Positions 8,205 to 16,281 of a stretch of DNA of 43,191 bases are shown one piece after another; the stretch's first letter is position 1; the number at the start of each line of letters is the position of its first letter. Where the stretch lies: positions 1-43,191 of the forward strand of contig JACQBQ010000015.1 of NCBI GenBank assembly GCA_016201905.1, given 5' to 3'. Origin of the DNA: Candidatus Melainabacteria bacterium (GTDB taxonomy: Bacteria > Cyanobacteriota > Vampirovibrionia > 2-02-FULL-35-15). Made by a program: the position numbers and the translations under genes. The notes under the pieces were generated by a model. That model was not told the origin of the DNA. It saw only the letters and a program-made list of their open reading frames with translations, and ran no database searches.

Positions 8205-9653
8205 GTGACCCTTAAAGAATCACAAACTGACACAGAACACGAGTCATCAAGACTTAGGGAGCAAAGGCTTCAAAAGCTTGAAAAAATAAAAAGCCTTGGA
8301 ATTGAACCTTACCCTTATAAATTTATTCGAACTTATAAAGCTCAAGGACTTCACGATAAATATAAAGACTTACCAAACGGACAAGAAACAAGCGATTCAG
8401 TAACTGTATGCGGAAGAATTCACAATGAAAGAAATGACTGGATGTTTATTGATCTATATGATGATTCAGGGAAAATCCAGCTCTACTGTGATAAAGAAAA
8501 CTTAGATAAAAAAATTGTCGAGTTTTTGCCACTCTTAGACAAAGGCGATCATATAGGTGCATCGGGTACCGTACGAAGAACCCCACGCGGTGAACTATCT
8601 GTAAAAGTTAGTGGAATTACCTTACTTGGCAAATCACTTCTTCCACTTCCTGAAATAATCGAAGGAAAAAAAAGACATTTAGGAATTCATGACATTGAGA
8701 CTAGATATCGTCAAAGATACTTAGATTTAATTGTCAACCCGCTACCTAAAGAGACATTAAAAAAAAGAGCACAAATAATTTCAGAAATTAGAAATTATTT
8801 AAACACTAAAGATTACATTGAAATAGATACTCCTGTTTTACAAATAGAAGCCGGTGGTGCTGAAGCAAGGCCATTTGTTACTCATCACAATGCACTTGGC
8901 ATAGATTTGTTTTTAAGAATTGCTACAGAGTTACACTTAAAAAGACTTGTGGTTGGAGGATTTGAAAGGGTATATGAACTTGGAAGAGTTTTTAGAAATG
9001 AAGGGATATCTACTAAGCATAATCCTGAGTTTACTTCGCTTGAACTCTATGAAGCATATGCTGATTACAATGACATGATGGACTTAACAGAAGATTTAGT
9101 TAAAAAAGTCTGCTTAAAAACATGCGGAAAATTACAGATAGAATATCAGGGTAAAATAATTGATTTTGAAAAGTCCTGGGAAAGAGTTTCAATGCTTGAT
9201 CTTATTAAAGAACATACTAAGGTCGATTTATCTAATTCACCTGCTGAAAAAATTATTGAGGTCTTTGAAGAAAAAGTAGAATCTAAATTAATCCAGCCAA
9301 CATTTGTAAAAGACTATCCACTTGAAGTATCACCACTTGCAAAAAAACACAGAACTATAAAAGGACTCGTAGAGAGATTTGAACTTTATATAAATGGCTG
9401 GGAGCTTGCAAATAGTTTTTCAGAATTAACTGATCCACTTGATCAAAGAAGAAGGTTAGAAGAGCAAGCCAAGAAAAAAGCAGCTGGAGATCATGAGGCT
9501 CATCCACTAGACATAGATTTTATAACCGCACTTGAGTATGGACTTCCACCAACAGGTGGGCTAGGCATTGGTATAGACCGCTTAATTATGCTTTTAACAA
9601 ATTCAGCAAGCATAAGAGATGTAATCGCTTTTCCTACAATGAAGCCAATATAA
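8205..9653 (+). CDS. lysS: Lysyl-tRNA synthetase, class II
   Basis: LysS charges tRNA-Lys. An N-terminal OB-fold anticodon domain (about residues 50-140) is followed by the class II catalytic core. Motif 2 reads [32 protein letters not shown] and motif 3 reads [26 protein letters not shown] near the end. I place the start at GTG 8205 (482 aa), 6 nt after a TATAAT box. An in-frame GTG at 8166 would add 13 residues, but it lies within the preceding terminator hairpin and the promoter, so it cannot be on the same transcript. The family is usually about 490-505 aa and the shorter form retains all domains. The unknown gene at 9732 follows after 78 bp. Confidence 0.95.
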   Translation: MTLKESQTDTEHESSRLREQRLQKLEKIKSLGIEPYPYKFIRTYKAQGLHDKYKDLPNGQETSDSVTVCGRIHNERNDWMFIDLYDDSGKIQLYCDKENLDKKIVEFLPLLDKGDHIGASGTVRRTPRGELSVKVSGITLLGKSLLPLPEIIEGKKRHLGIHDIETRYRQRYLDLIVNPLPKETLKKRAQIISEIRNYLNTKDYIEIDTPVLQIEAGGAEARPFVTHHNALGIDLFLRIATELHLKRLVVGGFERVYELGRVFRNEGISTKHNPEFTSLELYEAYADYNDMMDLTEDLVKKVCLKTCGKLQIEYQGKIIDFEKSWERVSMLDLIKEHTKVDLSNSPAEKIIEVFEEKVESKLIQPTFVKDYPLEVSPLAKKHRTIKGLVERFELYINGWELANSFSELTDPLDQRRRLEEQAKKKAAGDHEAHPLDIDFITALEYGLPPTGGLGIGIDRLIMLLTNSASIRDVIAFPTMKPI

Positions 9654-9731
9654 CTAATGTCTTAAAATCTTAGTATAAACATTCCTGAAAATACTTTTCA
9701 TTGTTAAAATTAGAGAACTTTTATACATATT

Positions 9732-10169
9732 ATGATAATTGCTGCATTTACACCTTTCCAAAAAGGCTCACAGGATTATATTGAGCTAAAAAAGTTTTTA
9801 CAATTCTCATCTTCCAAAGAAAACAAAGATGTTATCAAACTCTCAAAAGGTGTATTAGAAATTAATTCTATTGACACTAAAGGCAGCAAAGGGGGAAAAC
9901 AAATATTAGATGTAATAAATTATGATCCAAGAAGAATAATTATTATTGATGCTACTCAGCCAAATCAGGTTTCCCAAACTTTAAAAGTCTTAATAAGCTT
10001 AATAGGATATCCGGCTTTTAATGCAGAAATTTTATCTAAAAGATTCTTCCTAATAACAAAAGATTTTTTTGAGACAACCTATGAACTGAATCAGTTACTT
10101 AGCAACAACGACAGAACCTTAAGCTCTCTCTTAGAAAAACCTTTTCATGGACAATCAGTTCTTTATTAA
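9732..10169 (+). CDS. Unknown protein (145 aa), possible SepF-like fold
   Basis: I do not recognise this protein with confidence. The core (about residues 60-115) reads strand-helix-strand: RRIIIIDATQPNQV, SQTLKVLISLIGYPAFNAEIL, KRFFLIT. That order resembles the SepF cell-division domain (VVVNL...RIVDFLSG...FLFTP), but the sequence match is weak. A Lys/Gly-rich linker (SIDTKGSKGGKQ) precedes it. There is no signal peptide or membrane segment. There is no Shine-Dalgarno; an AT-rich TATACATATT abuts the ATG. It lies downstream of lysS and convergent with speD. Confidence 0.65.
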   Translation: MIIAAFTPFQKGSQDYIELKKFLQFSSSKENKDVIKLSKGVLEINSIDTKGSKGGKQILDVINYDPRRIIIIDATQPNQVSQTLKVLISLIGYPAFNAEILSKRFFLITKDFFETTYELNQLLSNNDRTLSSLLEKPFHGQSVLY

Positions 10170-10184
10170 GACTACTCGCTTTTT

Positions 10185-10279
10185 AACTACTTTACACTAG
10201 CAATTCTTTTTTTATAATGCTTCAGACAAGTCCACCTAGGCGGATCAAATCCTTCAATTACTTGACACTAGCAATTCTT
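10185..10279. repeat. 24-bp imperfect direct repeat overlapping the speD 3' end
   Basis: 10185-10208 and 10256-10279 match over 24 bp with 2 mismatches; the shared core is ACACTAGCAATTCTT. The second copy encodes the last residues of SpeD and its stop region. The first is non-coding. The offset is 71 bp. Confidence 0.7.
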
Positions 10280-10686
10280 CTTCGCTCTTGATGGACTACT
10301 TTAGCAGCCCGTCCAATTGATCTGGGGAATTCTCTGCCTCTAGTTAAGACTGTTTCATCAAAGTGAACAGGTTCAAGAATATCTAAAGCAATATCCACTG
10401 CACTTCTAACATCAAAATCCTTACAGGAAAATATATCCAAAGTAAAAAACTCTTTTTCAGGGAAAGTATGTAAAGCAATATGTGACTCAGCAATTAAAAC
10501 AACACCACTTATGCCCCAGTCTTCTTTTATATTTCCACCATCATATTTAAAAACATATGGGGGCATAATTTTATGCATTTCAAGCTTTTCAGGGTAACCA
10601 TCCAATAATTCACTAATCATTCCAATATTAGCAAGTTTCTCTTTGGGAGATCCATACGCTTCTAACAGTAAGTGTGGTCCAAACAT
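10258..10686 (-). CDS. speD: S-adenosylmethionine decarboxylase proenzyme
   Basis: SpeD decarboxylates SAM to supply the aminopropyl group for spermidine. It self-cleaves before a serine that becomes the pyruvoyl cofactor. The cleavage motif AESHIALHTFPE is clear, with Ser68 as the predicted pyruvoyl residue, and LDIFSCKDFD carries the conserved cysteine. The 142 aa length is that of the short bacterial/archaeal-type enzyme. The ATG has a strong GGAGG Shine-Dalgarno. A long upstream region (10760-10850) has several complementary segments that could form a multi-branched leader RNA. No spermidine synthase gene is in the window. The SAM hydrolase 3 kb away also consumes SAM. Confidence 0.95.
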   Translation of the reverse strand: MFGPHLLLEAYGSPKEKLANIGMISELLDGYPEKLEMHKIMPPYVFKYDGGNIKEDWGISGVVLIAESHIALHTFPEKEFFTLDIFSCKDFDVRSAVDIALDILEPVHFDETVLTRGREFPRSIGRAAKVVHQERRRIASVK

Positions 10687-10760
10687 TCCTTTTTCCTCCA
10701 GCCTTTTTATTTAAGTACATAACAGATTCCTAAAATTTTTTCCTGATTTGTTTTGTACTT

Positions 10761-10844
10761 TTACTAACTACGACATTGCCCAGTTTAATTTCCAAATTTC
10801 TTTCTTTGGCCGGAATTGGGCAGTCACCGTTTAGGTGCTAGTAA
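10761..10844 (-). ncRNA. Candidate structured leader RNA upstream of speD
   Basis: Seen in the sequence: an outer pair TTACTA (10761-10766) / TAGTAA (10839-10844); an arm TGCCCA (10777-10782) / TGGGCA (10817-10822) with an inner CCAAA (10792-10796) / TTTGG (10805-10809); and a small arm CACC (10825-10828) / GGTG (10834-10837). Together these make a three-way junction about 75 nt before the speD start codon, on the sense strand of speD. It matches no riboswitch class I know. I infer a regulatory leader, perhaps responding to SAM or polyamine. Confidence 0.4.
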
Positions 10845-11209
10845 CTATGCTTTTTATATCTTCTCCTTTCTTGTTTTTTATTTATTATTTTTTTTATTTT
10901 TTTCAAGAATATAATTTTCACTAACTATTTATATTCCCTTTTTTATCTTTTTTTTTTGCTCCAAACAAAAAAAATCTCTCTAACAAGTTTTTGATTATAC
11001 AAGAGATTATCTTTCATCAGTAGCAACCTTCCAAAATTTTTTATACTTGAGTTTAGTGAAAATTTATTTCTCACAGTTAGAAAATTATCAAAAGAAAAAA
11101 TTGCTGAAATATTGAAATTTGACAGAATTAAGTCAGATCTCGACATTCTGGGTTCATAAAATTTTTTATATTGAAAAAACTGTGTCATAATTTTCCTTGG
11201 ACTAGTCTC
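10845..11209. other. Divergent intergenic region, speD / pheT
   Basis: This stretch holds a very T-rich (A-rich on the minus strand) tract at about 10870-10960 and no convincing gene. A possible 81-codon minus-strand frame (10943-11188) has no family resemblance and no Shine-Dalgarno, so I do not call it. A CATAAT box at 11188-11193 is the likely pheT -10. Confidence 0.45.
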
Positions 11210-13666
11210 ATGAAACTTTCAATTAACTGGCTAAATAATTTCCTAAGCTTAGACGAACTAACAGCTGAAGAAGTTGCCCACAAACTTACCATGGGCTCCT
11301 TTGAAGTTGAAGAAATCCAAAAAGTTGGTCCGAAACTTAAAGGACCCATACTTGTTGGCAAAATTCTCAACATCCAGAAGCATCCAAACGCTGACCGCTT
11401 AGCTGTTACTCGGGTTACTACTGACGGAAAAAATGAATTTGTTATTGTCTGCGGTGCAAAAAATATAAAAGAAGGTCAGAAGGTTCCAGTTTCTTTAGAA
11501 GGGGCAGTTGTAGTAAATCGTCAGGATGGTTCAAAATTAGCCATAAAAACCACTAAAATCAGGGAAATAGAGTCTTGTGGAATGCTATGTTCACCAGGAG
11601 AACTCGGTATAAATATAGACGATCCTAATGGAATCTTAATTCTTCCTGAAGATGCAAAACTTGGGGAAAGTGTAATCGACTACCTCTCACTAAACGAAGA
11701 TATAGTTCTTGAGGTAGCTTCTCGTTCAAATAGGGGAGATGCTCTGTCAGTATATGGTTTAAGTAAAGAAATCAGCGCCCTGACCAAAAAAAATCTAAAG
11801 CAAATAGCATTTAAAACCCCAAAAATTGATACCTCAGTTCAAAATACCACCACACAGATTGAAAATTTAAAAGACACTTACCTTTTTTATACAGTAACAA
11901 TTGAAGAAATAGAAGTTTTTGAAAGCCCACCTTGGCTAAAGAGGTTATTGGAATCGGTAGGGATTAGAACTATAAATAATATTGTTGATATTACAAACTA
12001 TATAAATTTCACTTTTGGTCAGCCTCTACACGCTTATGACAAGGCTAAATTAAAAGGTTCTTCTCTTATTGCAAGATCCAGCAAAGCAAAGGAAAAAATC
12101 CTTACAATTGACGGAAAAGTTAGAGATCTGAAAGAAGGGGTTCTAGTTATTGCAGATAGAGAAAAACCAGTAGCAATAGCTGGAATAATGGGTAGCAAAG
12201 ACTCTGAAGTAACTGAGAGTACAAAAACCATAGTCCTAGAGGCAGCCATTTTTAACCCACAGAAGGTTCGCAGGGGGTCACGAACTGTTGGTTTATCCAG
12301 TGAAGCTTCAAAACGCTTTGAAAGAGGAGTTGACAGTAACTTTACCTATAATGCCCTCTTATGTACTATTGAACTTATAGAAAAGCTAGCTACAAAAGAT
12401 AATACTAAAAGAAAACCTAAAATTGGAAAAATAGAACAAGCAGGTAAGCCACTCGAAAAAGAAATTAAAATTCAATTATCTAAACAAGAGGCCACAAGAG
12501 TACTAGGAATAGATTTAAAAATTAAAGAGATCTCAGAACTATTAGAATTGCTCCAATTTAAAACAAAAAAACTTTCAGAAGAAGAAATTGAAGTACAGGT
12601 ACCTCAAAGCAGAACTGGTGACATTACAAGGCCAATAGATCTAATTGAAGAAGTTGCCAGACTTTATGGCTATGACAAAATACCTTCACTGCCACCAAAA
12701 GCTACTTTATCTTCAAACAGGTCAAATATTAGTCTCGAGAAAATAAAAAATTATTTTCTTGTATGTGGTTTTTCAGAAAGCTACTTAAGCAGTCTAATAG
12801 GAGAACAAGTCTTAAATAATAATGAGTTTCCTTTTGATATATCAACTTCAATCACTATGTTAAACCCATTATCAAAAGAACACTGCATATTAAGGCAAAG
12901 CTTAATTCCTGGGCTTTTAGAAGCACTAAAATTAAACCAAAACCACCAAATTACTCCTGTAAAGCTTTTTGAAATTGGAAAAGTTTATTTTTACGATAAG
13001 AAAACTGTACCTAATGAAAAGGAGACTTGCGTTACAGAAAAGCTTAGGATAGGCGGCATAATATATGGACAAAAAGAAAATTGGATTTTAAATAAAAACA
13101 GTACTCAAAAGTCAATTGAGCATTTGTTTTTCAATGTAAAGGGTATCTTAGAGGGTTTATTTAATAAAAATAATTGTAATGCTACCTTTTTACCCCATAA
13201 GGAAAGGTTTCTGCATCCAAGTTTCTCATTAAAAATGTCCTTAAACAAAAATGATATTGGTGTATTTGGCTGCTTACATCCCCTGCTAGAAAAAAGAATG
13301 GAGTTGCTTGGTCCAGTAATTGTTTTTGAAATTAATCTTGAGCCAATTCTAAACGAACTGGAAAAAACCAGAACATATAAAAAGATCTCTTCACAACCTA
13401 TGGTTATAAGAGATATAACAATTGATTTATCTAAAAAGTATGAAGCAGGAACTATTACAAATGAGATTAATAAAGTAATATCTGGTTTTGTTATCAGTGC
13501 CACTTTAATCAATGTTTATGAACTGGATAAAGAAAATAGAAGTTTGACATACAGGCTTAAAATGCAAGATTTTGAGCAAACTCTTACAAGCCAGCAAATT
13601 GAAGATGAAGTAAATTTGATAAAAAAACACTTAAGTGCTTGCTTTCAAGCAAAATTCAGGGTTTAA
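11210..13666 (+). CDS. pheT: Phenylalanyl-tRNA synthetase beta subunit
   Basis: PheT is the structural and editing subunit of the alpha2-beta2 enzyme. Domains in order: an N-terminal region starting MKLSINWLNNFLSL; the EMAP-like tRNA-binding domain (about 40-150, GPILVGKILNIQKHPNADRLAVTRV, CGAKNIKEGQKVPV); the B3/B4 editing domain (RTINNIVDITNYINFTFGQPLHAYD, then SSEASKRFERGVD); B5 (EEVARLYGYDKIP); and the C-terminal FDX-ACB anticodon domain (QPMVIRDITIDLSKK). The ATG at 11210 (818 aa) fits the family; an upstream in-frame TTG at 11171 would only add 13 unlikely residues. pheS is not adjacent, unlike in most bacteria but as in Cyanobacteria, where the two genes are separate. Confidence 0.95.
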   Translation: MKLSINWLNNFLSLDELTAEEVAHKLTMGSFEVEEIQKVGPKLKGPILVGKILNIQKHPNADRLAVTRVTTDGKNEFVIVCGAKNIKEGQKVPVSLEGAVVVNRQDGSKLAIKTTKIREIESCGMLCSPGELGINIDDPNGILILPEDAKLGESVIDYLSLNEDIVLEVASRSNRGDALSVYGLSKEISALTKKNLKQIAFKTPKIDTSVQNTTTQIENLKDTYLFYTVTIEEIEVFESPPWLKRLLESVGIRTINNIVDITNYINFTFGQPLHAYDKAKLKGSSLIARSSKAKEKILTIDGKVRDLKEGVLVIADREKPVAIAGIMGSKDSEVTESTKTIVLEAAIFNPQKVRRGSRTVGLSSEASKRFERGVDSNFTYNALLCTIELIEKLATKDNTKRKPKIGKIEQAGKPLEKEIKIQLSKQEATRVLGIDLKIKEISELLELLQFKTKKLSEEEIEVQVPQSRTGDITRPIDLIEEVARLYGYDKIPSLPPKATLSSNRSNISLEKIKNYFLVCGFSESYLSSLIGEQVLNNNEFPFDISTSITMLNPLSKEHCILRQSLIPGLLEALKLNQNHQITPVKLFEIGKVYFYDKKTVPNEKETCVTEKLRIGGIIYGQKENWILNKNSTQKSIEHLFFNVKGILEGLFNKNNCNATFLPHKERFLHPSFSLKMSLNKNDIGVFGCLHPLLEKRMELLGPVIVFEINLEPILNELEKTRTYKKISSQPMVIRDITIDLSKKYEAGTITNEINKVISGFVISATLINVYELDKENRSLTYRLKMQDFEQTLTSQQIEDEVNLIKKHLSACFQAKFRV

Positions 13667-13726
13667 TAGAACATTGATAGTGAATCATAAGTCTTACTTT
13701 ACTATCCATATCATCATCTTCCTACT

Positions 13727-15277
13727 ATGTATCGCCTAAGTGGACCTAAAATATATATTTTTGCACCTATTCTAATAATAGGAGTATTTGTAGTAGCGTT
13801 TATCCCTGCACATTTTGGCGTGGAAAGAAGTTTATCTTTCTCTGCACTAGTTCTAGGAGAGGCTGGATTAAGTTTTATCCCAGTACTTGCTTTATATCCA
13901 AAAGCAACTCCATTTCAGGCAGCTTTATTAGCAGTAATTTATTTTTTCACAACATTTATTATTTGTTTTATAGCATGTGGAATCAATAACCTTGGTTGGC
14001 CTGGTACATATGCATTCTTACTTAGAGATGGGGAGTTCACTATAAACACTCATGCTCTATTTACTGCAAATATATTTTCACTTGCTGCACTATTCTTAGA
14101 TTTTAAGCTCATATATGATGAAGAGCTCACGAAAAGTTTTCATAACAAACAAAAAGCTGGTTATAAAAAAGCCTTTGGGTTTATGTCTTTTCAAAAGCCA
14201 TTATTAAGGCAGCCTACTTTTGAACAGCCAAGGAAAACCTCTTCTTCAACTTCAACAAAAAAAGAAACATCTAAGAAAAAATCTAAAATAGAGGATCCTT
14301 TTGAAGACGATTTCCTGAAACCATTTGAATTTGAGCCAGAAACAACACAAGAAGAAGTAAGTCTTCCTGAAGAAAGTTCTGGGAAATTATATTCACCTGA
14401 AGTAGAATCTGCACCAAAAATATCAGATTTCTTTGATGATGCAGGAATCAGCGGAACAAGTAGTAAAGTAAATATTCCTAAAGAAAATCCCCAAGAACCA
14501 CATTCACGATTTTTTGAAGATGAAAAAACAGAGGAAGTACAAAGTAAGGATTTTATAAACCCATTTCCTTCCGAAACACCTACTGTAACAGAATTTGAAA
14601 AGCCAAAGCAAATACAAACAACTGCAAGTCCATTTCCACCATCGAATATAAAAGATGATCTGCAAGCAATATTTGAACAATACTCATCATTAAATGCTGT
14701 CAAAAAACTAACTGCAAATAAACCAGAAAAAACATACTCAAAGAAAAAGCTTCATGAAACAGTGCACGAAAAGTTAACAAGGAAACCATATGAATCACAA
14801 AAAGAAACCTCTCAAATATCAGCCAGCATAAATACTGATGATATTCATGAAGCCACTTACAGGCAAGTCAGTGAAGAAGAGAAACTACAGGACATTAAGG
14901 AAGAGCTTAAGAAAGAGCTTGAGGAAAAATTCCAGGCTAAGCTTGTTAAAGAAACACAAAATAAAGAAGAAGTTATTCAAAAGGCATCTGATAGTAAAGA
15001 AGAGATTATCCAAAGTATTCAAAGCGTTAAAGATACACTTAAAAAAGAGTTTGAAGATAAATTACAAAACAGGCTTGACGAAGAAGCTAAAAGACGTGAA
15101 GAATCCATCCAAAAAACTTCAGAGACTAAAGAAGAAATTATCCAAAGCATTGAAAGTATAAAAGGTGCTCTCAAAAAAGAGTTCGAAGATAAATTACAAA
15201 GTAGACTTGACGAAGAAGCTAAAAGACGTGAGGAGTCAATCCAGAAGGCATCTGATAGTAAAGAAGAAATTATATAA
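13727..15277 (+). CDS. Membrane protein with long coiled-coil repeat domain, N-terminal part (interrupted)
   Basis: I do not recognise the family as a whole. Four hydrophobic segments lie at about residues 9-28, 38-57, 64-85 and 106-127. A Pro/Ser/Glu-rich, probably disordered region (about 150-380) follows, then a charged coiled coil of 44-residue repeats from about residue 395 on (EEIIQSIQSVKDTLKKEFEDKL type). The frame stops at TAA 15275-15277, exactly where a repeat unit has lost 16 bp. The repeats continue in another frame to about 15612, and the original frame resumes at about 15602 and runs to 16276. The original gene was most likely one frame to 16276, directly before pilT. A link to pilus or polarity function is inferred from that position and the roadblock-like C-terminus. 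Confidence 0.75.
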   Translation: MYRLSGPKIYIFAPILIIGVFVVAFIPAHFGVERSLSFSALVLGEAGLSFIPVLALYPKATPFQAALLAVIYFFTTFIICFIACGINNLGWPGTYAFLLRDGEFTINTHALFTANIFSLAALFLDFKLIYDEELTKSFHNKQKAGYKKAFGFMSFQKPLLRQPTFEQPRKTSSSTSTKKETSKKKSKIEDPFEDDFLKPFEFEPETTQEEVSLPEESSGKLYSPEVESAPKISDFFDDAGISGTSSKVNIPKENPQEPHSRFFEDEKTEEVQSKDFINPFPSETPTVTEFEKPKQIQTTASPFPPSNIKDDLQAIFEQYSSLNAVKKLTANKPEKTYSKKKLHETVHEKLTRKPYESQKETSQISASINTDDIHEATYRQVSEEEKLQDIKEELKKELEEKFQAKLVKETQNKEEVIQKASDSKEEIIQSIQSVKDTLKKEFEDKLQNRLDEEAKRREESIQKTSETKEEIIQSIESIKGALKKEFEDKLQSRLDEEAKRREESIQKASDSKEEII

Positions 15278-15900
15278 AAGGTGCTCTTAAAAAAGAGTTC
15301 GAAGATAAATTACAAAGCAGGCTTGATGAAGAAGCTAAAAGACGCGAGGAGTCAATCCAAAAGGCATCTGATAGTAAAGAAGAGATTATCCAAAGTATTC
15401 AAAGCGTTAAAGATACACTTAAAAAAGAGTTTGAAGATAAGTTACAAACCAGGCTTGATGAAGAAGCCAAAAAACGTGAAGAATCCATTCAAAAAACTTC
15501 AGAGACTAAAGAAGAGATTATTCAAAGTATTCAAAGTATAAAAGGTGCTCTTAAAAAAGAGTTTGAGGATAATTTGCAAACCAGACTTGACGAAGAAGCT
15601 AAAAGAAGAGTTTGAGGATAAATTACAAACCAGGCTTGATGAAGAAGCCAAAAAACGTGAAGAATTCATTCAAAAAACTTCAGAGACTAAAGAAGAGATT
15701 ATTCAAAGTATTCAAAGTATAAAAGGTGCTCTTAAAAAAGAGTTTGAGGATAATTTGCAAACCAGACTTGACGAAGAAGCCAAAAAACGTGAAGAGTCTA
15801 TTCAAAAAACCTCAGAGACTAAAGAAGAAATTATTCAAAGTATTCAAAGCGTTAAAGTAGAGCTTAAAAAAGAACTCATCCAAAGCCTAAAAGAAGAACT
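14909..15900 (+). repeat. 132-bp tandem coding repeats with two compensating deletions
   Basis: The aligned 'AAAAAAGAG' anchor recurs at 14909, 15041, 15173, 15289, 15421, 15553, 15602, 15734 and 15866. The step is 132 bp (44 codons, or four 11-residue hendecads) except 15173-15289 (116, so -16) and 15553-15602 (49, so -83). The two losses total 99 bp, or 33 codons, so the reading frame is lost at the first and regained at the second. Confidence 0.9.
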
Positions 15901-16276
15901 TAAAAAAGAATTAACAGAAGAAATCACAGAGGAAGAGGAAGAAATTTTAGATGAGGCATTAATTAATATAAATAATGATCTAAAATGCAAAGGGTCAATG
16001 TTCTTAAATTTAAAGGGAGATGTTTTAGTAGAAAATTGGGATAGACAAATCTCACACGAAGAAATTGATAGTACAATAATTCAGGTATTTAACACAGTAA
16101 ACCAAGAAACAAACGAAACAAATCAGGGCAGTTTGTTACATATATTGTTAGAATCAGAAGATGGTACATTAGCACTGGCTAATATAGAAAATAAAATATT
16201 AACTGTTTATACTAATGGAACCGGAGAACTTTTTTCCGGTCAAATTCTTAGAACACTATCGGAAATTGAAGAATAA
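15545..16276 (+). CDS. C-terminal part of the coiled-coil protein with roadblock/LC7-like domain
   Basis: This is the downstream half of the interrupted gene. A formal GTG at 15545 starts out of the repeat frame; true repeat coding in this frame resumes at about 15602. After the coiled coil comes an acidic stretch (TEEITEEEEEILDEAL), then about 100 residues resembling a roadblock/LC7 domain: KGSMFLNLKGDVLVENW, a helix, GSLLHILLESEDGTLALANIENKILTVYT, GELFSGQILRTLSEIEE. Roadblock domains act in bacteria with small GTPases such as MglA/MglB in motility polarity. pilT begins 5 bp after the stop, so the two are probably co-transcribed. The domain call is from pattern only. If the interruption is real, this part may be translated alone or not at all. 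Confidence 0.6.
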   Translation: MLLKKSLRIICKPDLTKKLKEEFEDKLQTRLDEEAKKREEFIQKTSETKEEIIQSIQSIKGALKKEFEDNLQTRLDEEAKKREESIQKTSETKEEIIQSIQSVKVELKKELIQSLKEELKKELTEEITEEEEEILDEALININNDLKCKGSMFLNLKGDVLVENWDRQISHEEIDSTIIQVFNTVNQETNETNQGSLLHILLESEDGTLALANIENKILTVYTNGTGELFSGQILRTLSEIEE

Positions 16277-16281
16277 TCATA

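Noticed and set aside
10943-11188. 81-codon minus-strand frame between speD and pheT
   Set aside because: No family resemblance, no Shine-Dalgarno, low-complexity AT-rich DNA, and it overlaps the pheT promoter region.
14191-14703. 170-codon Ser/Gly-rich minus-strand frame
   Set aside because: Antisense to the disordered linker of the coiled-coil protein; Ser/Gly richness mirrors Glu/Pro/Ser codons on the other strand.
15281-15541. 86-codon Lys-rich frame in the repeat region, and a similar one at 14838-15161
   Set aside because: These are alternate-frame readings of the 132-bp coiled-coil repeats; the Lys/Leu-rich sequence is an artefact of the repeat.
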